A stretch of 64,000 nt of DNA, taken from JANNYA01 sp031422315 (GTDB lineage Bacteria > Pseudomonadota > Gammaproteobacteria > Xanthomonadales > SZUA-5). Location of the stretch: positions 248,001 through 312,000 of the forward strand of contig JANOQN010000068.1 of NCBI GenBank assembly GCA_031422315.1, given 5' to 3'. The notes under the pieces were generated by a model that saw only the letters and a list, made by a program, of their open reading frames with translations, ran no database searches and had not been told where the DNA came from. Shown piece by piece: positions 27,425 through 36,535 of this stretch. How positions within the stretch are numbered: position 1 is the first letter of the stretch; each line of letters starts with the position of its first letter. The translations under genes were made by a program, and so were the position numbers.

Positions 27425-29005
27425 ATGAACAAACACTTCAACACCGCAGGCCCGAGCAAGGCCGAGCTAAACTATTTGCTTGATCCGCTAGCCCGGATCG
27501 AGTTAGCACACATACTCGATTTGATCGCGCTACAGCGCTATTTCATTCTGCACGCTCCGCGTCAAACTGGCAAAACCACCTGCATGCTGGCCCTGCGTGA
27601 GTACCTTAACGCGCATGCAGACTATATTGCGCTGTACGTCAATGTCGAAACTGGTCAGGCTAGGCGCAATCAAGTCGGCTTGGCCATGCTAGGCATAGCC
27701 TCGCAGCTATCCGAGAAAATTGCGGAAGCGTTAAAGCTGCCCGACCTCAAAGCTGAGCTCATGACACAGGCACAAAATACTGACGGTTCGGACATCCTGC
27801 GAACGATGCTCCGAACTGCAGCGGAGAAATCACCCAAACCGCTGGTGGTTTTTATCGATGAAGTCGACTCTTTAGTCGGAGATACGTTAATTTCCTTACT
27901 TCGGCAAATCCGCGCGGGCTACACTGATCGCCCGAAGCAGTTCCCGCAAACGGTGGTGCTGTGTGGGGTGCGCGATGTGCGCGACTATCGAATGACGATG
28001 GCGGACGGTGAAGTCATTACCGGTGGCAGCGCGTTTAATATCAAAGCCGAAAGCCTGCGTTTGGGTGATTTTAGTCAGGCCGACATGATCGCTTTGTATC
28101 AACAACACACCGATACGACGGGTCAAGCATTCAACGCTGAGGCGCTTGAATTAGCCTGGAGTTCGACGCACGGCCAACCTTGGCTGGTCAACGCCTTAGC
28201 CGAACAGGCGGTTTGGAAAACCAAAGAAAATTTAGATCGCACGCAAGTAATTGACATCGAGAAAATGCGCGCTGCTAGAGAAGCGCTCATTTTGCGAAAT
28301 GACACGCATTTGGATCAGCTGGCTGACAAATTGCGTGAGCCGCGCGTGCGCGCAGTGATTGAGCCGATGTTGATCGGTGACGAGCTTCAGGCTTCCGAAG
28401 CGGATATGCAGTACGTCTTGGATTTAGGCCTAGTGCGCCGCGTGCTACCGAGCAAATCCTTCGCGCCAGCGAATCAAATCTATGCTGAAGTTTTGCCGCG
28501 CGTTTTAAACAACACCGTGCAATACAATTTGCATGAGGATCGCATTTTAGCAAGCTGGCAAAATGCTGCTGGCCACTTAAACCCGCGCCAGTTCTTGTTG
28601 AATTTCCTGGGTTTTTGGCGCGAGCATGGCGAGTCGATGATTAAATCGGTTCCTTATCACGAAGCTGCGCCGCATTTGGTATTGATGGCGTATTTGCAGC
28701 GGGTAATAAATGGTGGCGGCCGAATCGAACGCGAATATGCAGCGGGTTCTGGGCGGCTTGATTTGCTGGTGATCGTCGGCGATCAGCAGATGGCAATTGA
28801 GGTCAAGGTGTGGCGCGCCGGGCGTAAAGACCCACTGATTGACGGGTTGCTGCAAATGCAGCGCTATTTGAGCCGCTTAAACTTGAGCGAAGGCTATCTT
28901 GTGATTTTTGATCAGCGCGCTGAAGCGTTGAGTTGGGAGGCGCGCATGCAGGTCAGCGACGCGCAGACTGCGGATGGCAAAGCCGTGATGCTTTTGCGGG
29001 CGTGA
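27425..29005 (+). CDS. AAA-like ATPase with C-terminal PD-(D/E)XK nuclease-like domain
   Basis: This 526-residue protein has Walker A HAPRQTGKTTCMLAL near residue 47 and Walker B PLVVFIDEVDSLVG near residue 140. After a helical region, the C-terminal about 100 residues contain GSGRLDLLV ... QMAIEVKVW, the D-ExK pattern of PD-(D/E)XK nucleases. This architecture is common in horizontally spread ATPases of unclear role, possibly defence- or toxin-related. No partner gene is adjacent; it sits between mnmG and bamD as an insertion among housekeeping genes. Nuclease activity is inferred, not shown. Confidence 0.8.
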   Translation: MNKHFNTAGPSKAELNYLLDPLARIELAHILDLIALQRYFILHAPRQTGKTTCMLALREYLNAHADYIALYVNVETGQARRNQVGLAMLGIASQLSEKIAEALKLPDLKAELMTQAQNTDGSDILRTMLRTAAEKSPKPLVVFIDEVDSLVGDTLISLLRQIRAGYTDRPKQFPQTVVLCGVRDVRDYRMTMADGEVITGGSAFNIKAESLRLGDFSQADMIALYQQHTDTTGQAFNAEALELAWSSTHGQPWLVNALAEQAVWKTKENLDRTQVIDIEKMRAAREALILRNDTHLDQLADKLREPRVRAVIEPMLIGDELQASEADMQYVLDLGLVRRVLPSKSFAPANQIYAEVLPRVLNNTVQYNLHEDRILASWQNAAGHLNPRQFLLNFLGFWREHGESMIKSVPYHEAAPHLVLMAYLQRVINGGGRIEREYAAGSGRLDLLVIVGDQQMAIEVKVWRAGRKDPLIDGLLQMQRYLSRLNLSEGYLVIFDQRAEALSWEARMQVSDAQTADGKAVMLLRA

Positions 29006-29069
29006 TCGCGTCAGCAGGATTGCGTTCAAACTGATGTTTTTTTAGAGTACTTGCCTGAAACGCAACCTC

Positions 29070-29162
29070 GTAGGCTGGCTGAAGTGAATCGATACCCACA
29101 GAGCATCGACATTGCGCTACGACTAACTTTAGCCGGGTATCGCTTTGCTCCACCCAGCCTAC
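29070..29162. repeat. Inverted repeat (GTAGGCTGG...CCAGCCTAC)
   Basis: The left arm, GTAGGCTGGCTGAAGTGAAT then CGATACCC, pairs imperfectly with the right arm ending CACCCAGCCTAC. The arms are about 28 bases and enclose a short unique loop. It is a dispersed-type palindrome in the gap before bamD and probably not coding. Confidence 0.65.
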
Positions 29163-29260
29163 ATTTGCACTGTCTGGATCAGGCTTTGAGCTACCCGTTC
29201 AGGGCGGTTCTAGCGCGGGCTTGCTAGACTCCCGCATCTTTTATTTTACGCGGTGCGCTT

Positions 29261-30055
29261 GTGATTTTAACTCGTTGGTTGGTAGTGGGCGTGATGGCAT
29301 TGGGCGCTTCTGGCTGCGGTAGCTGGTCTAGCCGGGCTGACATTCTGGAAAAAGGAACTGTTACTCAAGTACTTGAGATTTGCAAAACCTCACTTGATAA
29401 CGGCAACTACGTGCGTTCGGTCGAGTGTTTTAAACGCATGACCGGGCGCTTCCCGTTTGGCCCGGAAAGCGAGCAGGCACAGCTGAATTTGGCGTTTGCG
29501 CAAAGCAAAATGGGCGATTCTGAGGAAGCATTGGCCAGCACCAATCGCTTTATCAAAACTTATCCAACGCATGTAAACGTAGATTACGCCTACTATTTGC
29601 GCGGCTTGACCAACTACGAGCGCTCACAGGGTCTGCTCTCGAAACTGATTCCAGAAGATCGCGCCACGCACGACCCAACGATGAGCAAACAGGCGTTCCT
29701 GGATTTTTCCGAGATGATCAAACGCTTCCCGGATAGTGAATACGCACCCGATGCACGTGCGCGCATGCTGGCTTTGCGCTCGCAACTGGCGGATTCTGAG
29801 CTGCACGTGGCGAACTATTATTTGCGGCGCGGGGTTTACATCGGCGCGCTAAATCGTGCAAAGTTCATTGTTGAATCCTATCAAAGCACGCCGCAATCGC
29901 ACACTGCACTGGCGATTATGGTGCAGTGTTATGAGGCGCTTGGCGAAACTGCACTGGCCGAAGAAGCGAGAGCTGTGCTGAAATTAAACGCGCCGCAGCA
30001 TGCGTTTTTGACCGGTGAATCGACGAAAAAGCGCTGGTGGCTGTTTGGCGGTTAG
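29261..30055 (+). CDS. bamD: Outer-membrane assembly lipoprotein BamD
   Basis: This 264-residue TPR lipoprotein of the BAM complex folds outer-membrane proteins. It starts with GTG (MILTRWLVVGVMALGASGCG), with a lipobox cysteine at residue 19. TPR-like helices follow (YVRSVECFKRMTGRFPFGPE, LNLAFAQSKMGDSEEALAST, YYLRRGVYIGALNRA), with BamD-type HVNVDYAYYLRGLTNY and an FSEMIKRFPDSEYAPDA segment. Length is normal for the family. Confidence 0.94.
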   Translation: MILTRWLVVGVMALGASGCGSWSSRADILEKGTVTQVLEICKTSLDNGNYVRSVECFKRMTGRFPFGPESEQAQLNLAFAQSKMGDSEEALASTNRFIKTYPTHVNVDYAYYLRGLTNYERSQGLLSKLIPEDRATHDPTMSKQAFLDFSEMIKRFPDSEYAPDARARMLALRSQLADSELHVANYYLRRGVYIGALNRAKFIVESYQSTPQSHTALAIMVQCYEALGETALAEEARAVLKLNAPQHAFLTGESTKKRWWLFGG

Positions 30056-30121
30056 CAACTGGATCGTATTACTTACTATTGCAATCCAGTCCAATTTACG
30101 CTGATCGTCAGCTATTTCTCC

Positions 30122-30257
30122 CGGTCATGCCCGCGAAGGCGGGATACCGGCTCACCGAGATTTAAAGCTTATCAGCGTGTAGAAATACGCTGATCTCGGA
30201 TTCTTTGCGCATGCGAATTTCTGATGCCTGTTTGCGTCCCCGCTTACGGGAATGACG
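30122..30257. repeat. Dispersed inverted-repeat element, copy 3 (diverged)
   Basis: The left end CGGTCATGCCCGCGAAGGCG and right end CGCTTACGGGAATGACG match the ends of the CGTCATCCCCGCG element with several changes. It lies between bamD and ygfB and looks older than the other copies. Confidence 0.75.
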
Positions 30258-30348
30258 ACCAGAAATTACCGAAACCTACAGGCATAAACATCTCAAACAA
30301 CTCCACAACCGCTATCCTAAGCCTCCTACAATTGCCGACGAAACTCCT

Positions 30349-30933
30349 ATGCACTTCGACCCTACAGATGCCTACGGGCAACTCGATTCATTGCTGGCCG
30401 AGCTGCAGCTGGCGCACAGCGCCGCCTATTTGCACGGCAGCTTGAGCGGTTTATTAACTTCTGGAGCGCTGTTTCACGGCGCGTATTGGCTAGAGCTAGC
30501 ACTTTCGGAGGCTGATTTGTGTGCGCAGCTGCCGGATGAAGCGGTAGAGCAGCTGAGCGCGTTGGCTGATCACACGCGTTTACAGATGCACCAGCATGAA
30601 TTAGGCATCCAGCCCTTATTGCCATCAGATGATGATGATTTGCGTGTGCGGGTTGCCGCTTTGCACGATTGGTGCGGTGGGTTTTTAGGCGGGCTGGGTT
30701 TGTCTGGCAAGATCAAAAAGAACGCAGCGCTATCACCAGAGCTTAATGAAGCGCTGCGTGATATCGAAAAAATCGCACGTTCTGAAATTGAGCTCGATGA
30801 CAACGATCCAGAATCCGATGAAAACGCGCTGATGGAGTTGTTCGAATACGTCCGCGTGTGCGCTGCCATGAGCTTTCATGAGCTATCCGCGCGCATGCAA
30901 AACGCCCCCGCCCCCAATAATCGTAGACATTAG
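30349..30933 (+). CDS. ygfB: UPF0149 family protein YgfB
   Basis: This 194-residue protein matches the YgfB/UPF0149 family: LQLAHSAAYLHGSLSGLLTS, LHDWCGGFLGGLGLSGKIKK and an acidic C-terminal half with FEYVRVCAAMSFHEL. YgfB homologues commonly precede pepP, as here: the ygfB stop and the pepP GTG start share one base. Its biochemical role is poorly defined. Confidence 0.9.
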   Translation: MHFDPTDAYGQLDSLLAELQLAHSAAYLHGSLSGLLTSGALFHGAYWLELALSEADLCAQLPDEAVEQLSALADHTRLQMHQHELGIQPLLPSDDDDLRVRVAALHDWCGGFLGGLGLSGKIKKNAALSPELNEALRDIEKIARSEIELDDNDPESDENALMELFEYVRVCAAMSFHELSARMQNAPAPNNRRH

Positions 30934-32264
30934 TGATCGCCAGCACTGAGTTCGCTGCTCGGCGGGCACAGCTTTTAGGCTTGATTGGCAAAGATGCGGC
31001 GGCGATTGTGCCGGCTGCACCGCGCCTAGCGCGCAGTCAAGACGCTTACTATCGCTACCGGCAAGATAGTGATCTGGCGTATTTGACCGGCTTTGATGAG
31101 CACGAAGCGGTGCTCGTTCTAGTTCCGGGGCGGGCAGCGGGCGAGTCGATTTTGTTTTGCCGCGAACGCGATGAGGAGCGCGAACGCTGGGACGGTGAAA
31201 TTCTAGGCCCTGAGCGCGCGCCAGAATTGATGCGCCTGGATGATGCGTTCCCGATTACCGATATCGATGATATTTTGCCGAATTTACTGGATGGCCGCGC
31301 GCGGGTTTACTACCATTTTGGTCGCGATCCTGAGTTTGATTTGCAGGTGCTCGGCTGGATCAACCGGCTACGCGTGCAGCGCGTGCGCGGCGCCAGGCCA
31401 CCCGAAAGTATTGTCGCGCTGGGCTTTTTACTGAGCGAAATGCGGCTGATCAAAAGCGCTGCGGAAATTCGACTGCTGAAAAAAGCCGCGAATATTGCTG
31501 CTGCAGCGCACACACATGTCATGAAAACCTGTAAGCCAGGCTTGGGCGAACATGAAATCGAAGCCGATATTTTGCACATATTTCGCAAGCGCGGCGCTAT
31601 GGCGGCCTACGAGCCAATGGTTGCCGCAGGTAAAAACGCCTGCACGCTGCACTACCGTGCGCACCGCGGCAAATTGAAAGCTGGCGAGCTATTGCTGATT
31701 GATGCGGGCGCCGAAGTGGATTGCTACGCCTCCGATATCACGCGCACCATTCCGATCAGCGGTCGCTTCAACAAGGCCCAACGCGCGCTGTACGAAGTTG
31801 TTTTAGCGGCGCAAACAGCGGCGATTGCAGCCGCAACCGTCGGCAAGCCGTGGGAAAACGTGCATCAGGCCGCTCTGGAAGTGATTTGCGAAGGATTGAT
31901 CAGGCTCAAACTCATCAAAGGCAGCGTCAAAGAAGCGCTGCGCAAAGCCAGCTACAAAAAATACTTCATGCATAAAACCGGGCACTGGCTAGGGCTTGAT
32001 GTACACGACGTCGGAGATTACCGCGTCGATGGACAATCTAGATTGCTAGAGCCCGGCATGGTGTTTACCGTCGAACCGGGCATTTACATTCCTGCAGACG
32101 ATACTGATGCGCCGCCTGCACTGCGCGGCGTTGGCATTCGTATTGAGGATGAAGTTTTAGTCCGCGGTGTCGGCCCGCTGCTGTTGACTGAGGCGGTTCC
32201 GCGCGGTGCGGAACAGATTGAGGATTTGATGCGGGTGGGTCAATCGAAGCATGCCAAGGCATAG
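30933..32264 (+). CDS. pepP: Xaa-Pro aminopeptidase
   Basis: This 443-residue M24B metallopeptidase removes N-terminal residues preceding proline. It starts with GTG at 30933 (MIASTEFAARRAQLLGL). An N-terminal aminopeptidase-P domain (YRYRQDSDLAYLTGFDEHEA) precedes the catalytic domain with metal ligands in DAGAEVDCYASDITRTIP, HKTGHWLGLDVHDVG, VEPGIYIP and RIEDEVLV. It is translationally coupled to ygfB. The usual ubiH does not follow. Confidence 0.96.
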   Translation: MIASTEFAARRAQLLGLIGKDAAAIVPAAPRLARSQDAYYRYRQDSDLAYLTGFDEHEAVLVLVPGRAAGESILFCRERDEERERWDGEILGPERAPELMRLDDAFPITDIDDILPNLLDGRARVYYHFGRDPEFDLQVLGWINRLRVQRVRGARPPESIVALGFLLSEMRLIKSAAEIRLLKKAANIAAAAHTHVMKTCKPGLGEHEIEADILHIFRKRGAMAAYEPMVAAGKNACTLHYRAHRGKLKAGELLLIDAGAEVDCYASDITRTIPISGRFNKAQRALYEVVLAAQTAAIAAATVGKPWENVHQAALEVICEGLIRLKLIKGSVKEALRKASYKKYFMHKTGHWLGLDVHDVGDYRVDGQSRLLEPGMVFTVEPGIYIPADDTDAPPALRGVGIRIEDEVLVRGVGPLLLTEAVPRGAEQIEDLMRVGQSKHAKA

Positions 32265-32334
32265 TTATCGCCGATTTTGTGCTGACCGGCCGAACCTTCA
32301 CGCTAAGCCGACTGCCGTATGGCTTGTTAAAATT

Positions 32335-32361
32335 CGTTATTGCGAGCAATGACGCAATCTC
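32335..32361 (+). repeat. Fragment of GTCATTGCGAG-type dispersed repeat
   Basis: CGTTATTGCGAGCAATGACG then CAATCTC resembles the ends of the GTCATTGCGAG repeat found near 36869 and 38255. It lies in the 240-bp gap between pepP and algH, which otherwise shows no gene. Confidence 0.45.
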
Positions 32362-32504
32362 TTGGGGATCTGGTCAGTTAGCCAGTGCGTGTGCGCCTTG
32401 TCAAAACGAGTATTGTTACATCGCCATACGCAAACCCATAGCCAAGCAACCAAATCCTCAGTTACTCTTCAAGCCACTCCAAAGCTACAGAACACCCAAA
32501 CCGC

Positions 32505-33068
32505 ATGATTGAGCGTAGTTTTTTTGCCGGACAGCTATTGATCGCGATGCCCTGTTTGCAGGACCCTTCGTTTTCACGCAGCGTGACGTATTTGTGCCAG
32601 CACACGCAGCAGGGTGCGATGGGCATAGGCATCAGCAAAGCGGCGAATTTGCGCCTGATTGACGTGCTAGAGCAGATGAACATTGAAACCGATTTGCCGG
32701 AAGTTGCCAGCCAACCCGTGATGCTCGGCGGGCCAGTCCATAATGATCGCGGTTTTGTGCTGCACGAGGCCGGCGAGAATTACGACAGCACGTGGCAGTT
32801 ATCCGACACGCTGAGTTTGACCTCCTCGAAAGATCTACTCGAAGCGATTGCAGTAGGGCAGGGACCGCGTCGTTATTTGGTTGCACTGGGCTATTCGGGT
32901 TGGAGTGAAGGCCAATTAGAGGAAGAGTTTGCGCAAAATTCCTGGCTCACCGCGCCATTTGATCGTGATTTGGTTTTCACCACGCCGCTCGAGAATCGCT
33001 GGCAGCGCGCGGCGGCGCTTTCGGGTGTGAATATTACGCAGATGGCTAATTATGTGGGACATGCTTGA
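32505..33068 (+). CDS. algH: YqgE/AlgH family protein
   Basis: This 187-residue protein matches the YqgE/AlgH family: FAGQLLIAMPCLQDPSFSRS at the start, then VTYLCQHTQQGAMGIGISK and LGGPVHNDRGFVLHEAG. The family's molecular role is unclear; it is widely linked with ruvX, as here. Its TGA overlaps the ruvX ATG by one base. It begins the algH-ruvX-pyrR-pyrB-pyrC-like operon. Confidence 0.93.
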   Translation: MIERSFFAGQLLIAMPCLQDPSFSRSVTYLCQHTQQGAMGIGISKAANLRLIDVLEQMNIETDLPEVASQPVMLGGPVHNDRGFVLHEAGENYDSTWQLSDTLSLTSSKDLLEAIAVGQGPRRYLVALGYSGWSEGQLEEEFAQNSWLTAPFDRDLVFTTPLENRWQRAAALSGVNITQMANYVGHA

Positions 33069-33514
33069 TGTCCACTTGGCTCGCGATTGACGTCGGTACC
33101 ATGGTGGTGGGCGTTGCGCTTGGCAATACCCTCACTTTGAGTGCTAGGCCATTGCAAAGCGTGCAGGCCACGCCGCGTGAGCGCTGCTTTGAGCTGATCG
33201 ATAAAATCATCAAGGATTGGCAGCCTTTGGGAATTGTGGTTGGGCTGCCCTTGGCATTAGATGGCACCGAGCAGCGCTTGACACTATTGGCGCGCATTTT
33301 TGCCGCTGATTTAGCAGCGCGCACGAGCGCGCAAATTGTGCTGGTCGATGAGCGTTCCAGCACTAAACAGGCGCAGCGGATATTTCAGGAAAAGCGCGCG
33401 CAGGGCCAAGCCAAACGCAAGCATGGCGAGCAAGTCGACGCTTGGGCAGCTGCGGTTATTTTGGAGCGGCATTTTGCGTCGCTTGAATCGGTATCAGCGG
33501 CGATTGCCTCGTGA
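33068..33514 (+). CDS. ruvX: Putative pre-16S rRNA nuclease / RuvX (YqgF)
   Basis: This 148-residue RNase H-fold protein shows LAIDVGTMVVGVALGNTLTL, GIVVGLPLALDG, VLVDERSSTKQA and the C-terminal VDAWAAAVILERHF. It is implicated in 16S rRNA 5'-end processing. Start ATG 33068 is used. Its stop overlaps the pyrR GTG by 4 bases. Confidence 0.93.
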   Translation: MSTWLAIDVGTMVVGVALGNTLTLSARPLQSVQATPRERCFELIDKIIKDWQPLGIVVGLPLALDGTEQRLTLLARIFAADLAARTSAQIVLVDERSSTKQAQRIFQEKRAQGQAKRKHGEQVDAWAAAVILERHFASLESVSAAIAS

Positions 33515-34053
33515 CCGCTATTGATCAATTAGATCCAGCAGCTTTACTTGCCCAGTTGACTAGCTCCGTCAGTGATTTTTTGCTGGCGCGTGGCCGCAAC
33601 AACCCGCTGATTATTGGCCTCCACCGAGGCGGCGTTTGGGTTGCGAATGCACTACATCACTCGCTCAAGGTAGATTTGCAGATAGGCCAGTTAGATATCA
33701 GCTTTTATCGCGATGATTTTGCCACCGCCGGTCTGCCCAGCACCGCAATCGGTAGCCAGCTGCCGGTCGATATCAATGGCCGCCATGTTGTGTTGGTAGA
33801 CGATATTCTTTACACTGGGCGCACCATTCGCGCTGCCATGAACGAGCTGTTTGACTATGGCCGGCCAGCGAGCATCACGCTTGCGGTGCTGATTGAGCGA
33901 GATGGCCGTGAGCTGCCCATTCAAGCCGATTGCATCGGTGCACGCATCCGCTTGCCTACCAATCAGGTTCTCAAACTAAGCCAAAAGCATGACGGCAGTT
34001 TGGCGCTGGTTTTGCACGAGCGCAACGTACGCAAAACCCGGAGCGTGGCATGA
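33511..34053 (+). CDS. pyrR: PyrR, pyrimidine regulator / uracil phosphoribosyltransferase
   Basis: This 180-residue protein has the PRPP-binding motif VVLVDDILYTGRTIRAAM and LIIGLHRGGVWVANALH. It belongs to the PyrR family, which salvages uracil and in Gram-positives regulates pyr operons by RNA binding; in gammaproteobacteria it usually sits next to pyrB as here. It starts with GTG and overlaps ruvX and pyrB by 4 bases each. Confidence 0.93.
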   Translation: MTAIDQLDPAALLAQLTSSVSDFLLARGRNNPLIIGLHRGGVWVANALHHSLKVDLQIGQLDISFYRDDFATAGLPSTAIGSQLPVDINGRHVVLVDDILYTGRTIRAAMNELFDYGRPASITLAVLIERDGRELPIQADCIGARIRLPTNQVLKLSQKHDGSLALVLHERNVRKTRSVA

Positions 34054-35027
34054 CTCAGCCGCTAAAACATTTGCTCGATATTGCATCCTTAAAACGCGAG
34101 CAGCTGTTTGAGCTTTTGGATATGGCGCAAGTGCTGCGCGATACCGTGATTTTGGGCAATCGTAAACTGCCGCTGCTGCGCGGTAAAACGGTCGTTAACT
34201 TATTTTTCGAAGCCAGCACTCGCACCCGCACTACCTTTGAGTTAGCCGCCAAACGCTTGAGCGCTGATGTCGTGAATCTCGACGTTGCTGCGTCGTCAAC
34301 CAGCAAAGGCGAAAGCCTGCTGGATACGCTGACGACGCTTGAATCCATGCACTGTGATCTATTTGTAATTCGCCACCACGCCAGCGGCGCAGCGCGTTTT
34401 TTTGCTGAGCACGCTGCGCCGCACGTCAGTGTGTTGAATGCTGGCGATGGCCGGCATGCGCATCCAACCCAAGCGCTGTTGGATATGCTGACGATTCGGC
34501 GTCACAAGCCGAATCTCAATGCGTTAAAAGTCGGCATTGTCGGCGATGTATTGCACTCGCGTGTTGCACGCTCAGATATTCAAGCGCTCAATTTAATGCA
34601 GGTGCAAGAAATTCGCGTTCTCGGCCCGAAAACGTTGATGCCTATGGATTTAGATGAGGCTGCGCAAAATGCTTTTGGCGTGCATTATTTTTCCAATATG
34701 GATCAAGGCTTAGAGGATTTGGACGTCATCATCATGCTGCGGCTGCAGCGCGAGCGCATGGTCGGCGCGTTTTTACCCTCAGAAAGCGAATATTTTCGCC
34801 AATACGGCTTGACCGAACAGCGCCTAAAACGCGCCAAACCTGACTGCATTGTTATGCACCCAGGCCCGATGAATCGCGGTGTGGAAATTGCCTCCGAAGT
34901 GGCGGATGGCCCGCAAAGCGTGATTCGTGAGCAAGTCACTAATGGCTTAGCCGTGCGCATGGCGGTGATGGCGAAAGTGCTGGGCGCAGTGGTGCCCATC
35001 CCGCACGCATCGTTCGGTGAAAGCTAA
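34050..35027 (+). CDS. pyrB: Aspartate carbamoyltransferase catalytic subunit
   Basis: This 325-residue enzyme makes carbamoyl-aspartate in UMP synthesis. Carbamoyl-phosphate site FEASTRTRTTFELAAKRL and the HHASGAARFFAEH, HAHPTQALLDMLTI and HPGPMNRGVEI motifs are present. No pyrI regulatory subunit is seen; the adjacent dihydroorotase-like protein is the expected partner, as in Pseudomonas-type ATCase. Stop and start overlap the neighbours. Confidence 0.97.
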   Translation: MTQPLKHLLDIASLKREQLFELLDMAQVLRDTVILGNRKLPLLRGKTVVNLFFEASTRTRTTFELAAKRLSADVVNLDVAASSTSKGESLLDTLTTLESMHCDLFVIRHHASGAARFFAEHAAPHVSVLNAGDGRHAHPTQALLDMLTIRRHKPNLNALKVGIVGDVLHSRVARSDIQALNLMQVQEIRVLGPKTLMPMDLDEAAQNAFGVHYFSNMDQGLEDLDVIIMLRLQRERMVGAFLPSESEYFRQYGLTEQRLKRAKPDCIVMHPGPMNRGVEIASEVADGPQSVIREQVTNGLAVRMAVMAKVLGAVVPIPHASFGES

Positions 35028-36277
35028 TGGCGCAAAGCAAACCAGCAGCGCTACATTTTCCGCAGCTGAACTACCAGCACGCAGGCGCGCTCAAACAAGG
35101 CGAAGTTTGGCTAACTGAAAGCGGCCAAATATCTGAGTCGAAAGTGCCTAGCGCCATCACTCAGATATGTGAGCACAGCGATTGGCTGGTACCGGGTTTG
35201 GTCGACTTACACGCTAACCTGCGCGAGCCCGGCGCGGTATACAAAGCCTCGATCAAATCCGAACTGCGCGCCGCGATTGCTGCCGGCGTGACCAGCGTTT
35301 TATGCTCGCCCGACACGCAGCCTTGCGTTGATTCCACTGCCGTAGTTGAACTCATCCATGATCGCGCGCGGCATGCTTCATTGGATGCGCCCGCTGCTAG
35401 GTTGTATCCGTTAAACGCATTGACCAAGGGCTTAGGCGAGGAAAAGCTGACCGAGCTAGCCACGCTCAAACACGCGGGCTGTATTGCCGCCAGCAATGCC
35501 GATAAGGCCATCAGCAACAGCAGCTTATTGCAGCGCGCGCTGCTTTATGCGGCGAGTGTGGATGTGGCGGTGCACTTACATCCGATTGATCGGTACCTAG
35601 CTATTGACGGCGTAGCGCACGATGGCCGCGTTGCCGCCCGACTAGGGCTAGCGGGTATCCCAGAATTGGCCGAAACGCTAACACTGGCGCGCGATTTAAT
35701 ACTGATTGAAGCTACCGGCGTGCGAGCCCACATTAGCCGCATTAGCTGCGCGGCTTCGGTGCAGATGATTGCGGCGGCGAAAAAGCGCGGCTTGAAAATC
35801 ACCTGTGATGTAGCGATTGCCAATTTATTTTTATGCGATAACGATGTGCTCGGCTTTCGCGCAAACGCGCATGTGCGGCCACCGCTGCGCACCAGTGAAG
35901 ATCAAGCCGCACTTCGAAACGGCATTGCGGATGGCACGATAGACGCAATTTGCTCGAATCACGCCCCACATGATCGTGATGCCAAACTCGCACCATTTCC
36001 AATGACCGAGCCCGGTGCGTCCAGCATTGATGCGCTATTACCATTAAGTTTGCAGCTCGTTGACGAACACGTCATAAGCCCGGCGCGCTGGATAGAAGTG
36101 GTGAGTTTAATGCCGAAAAAAATCGCCGGAGTTAGCGCGAATGATTGGATTTTAATCAAGCCAAGCGCGCGCATAAGAATGGAAGCGGAAGCGCTAAAAA
36201 GCCGGGGTAAAAACTCACCGTTTTTGGGTTGGGAAATGCAGGGAAGGGTAATTGGGGCTTGGTTGTTTGATCCGTAG
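35027..36277 (+). CDS. Pseudo-dihydroorotase (PyrC-like, probably catalytically dead)
   Basis: This 416-residue amidohydrolase-fold protein has degenerate metal sites: the usual HxH is HAN in DLHANLREP, the HvS histidine is Arg in HISRIS, TPHHL is replaced by AIANLF, and the catalytic Asp of DHAPH is Asn in CSNHAPHDRD. In Pseudomonas-type operons an inactive PyrC' holds the ATCase dodecamer together. The one-base overlap with pyrB supports that structural role. The protein is not expected to make dihydroorotate, so a functional pyrC must lie elsewhere. Confidence 0.88.
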   Translation: MAQSKPAALHFPQLNYQHAGALKQGEVWLTESGQISESKVPSAITQICEHSDWLVPGLVDLHANLREPGAVYKASIKSELRAAIAAGVTSVLCSPDTQPCVDSTAVVELIHDRARHASLDAPAARLYPLNALTKGLGEEKLTELATLKHAGCIAASNADKAISNSSLLQRALLYAASVDVAVHLHPIDRYLAIDGVAHDGRVAARLGLAGIPELAETLTLARDLILIEATGVRAHISRISCAASVQMIAAAKKRGLKITCDVAIANLFLCDNDVLGFRANAHVRPPLRTSEDQAALRNGIADGTIDAICSNHAPHDRDAKLAPFPMTEPGASSIDALLPLSLQLVDEHVISPARWIEVVSLMPKKIAGVSANDWILIKPSARIRMEAEALKSRGKNSPFLGWEMQGRVIGAWLFDP

Positions 36278-36406
36278 TTGACTCAAGGTACGTTTAAACT
36301 TTTGTCGCTGTATTTTTGCCAACTCAGCCTAAGACTTAGCGATGCTACTGTGCCAATAGCCATTGTCACGTTGTACTCCAGCTACTTCCGTCGGCGCTTA
36401 CGCCAC

Positions 36407-36490
36407 AATCAACGCCCAGCTTTGATACTGATCTTCAAGCTCGTGCCGTCGTCATCAACCACTTCGGTCCAGGAGTCGCCGACTTTTTTT
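36407..36490 (-). pseudogene. Truncated duplicate of the 3' end of the gene at 37813-38160
   Basis: About 84 bases match 37812-37896 closely (for example ATCAACGCCCAGCTTTGATA then CTGATCTTCAAGCTC), differing only near the GTCGTC run. Only the 3' end is present; the sequence diverges where the coding region should continue. It marks one end of the tandem duplication. Confidence 0.75.
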
Positions 36491-36535
36491 CCACGTCGCT
36501 GCGTCATTCGCCATGACCAGGGTTTACGTTTTGTC

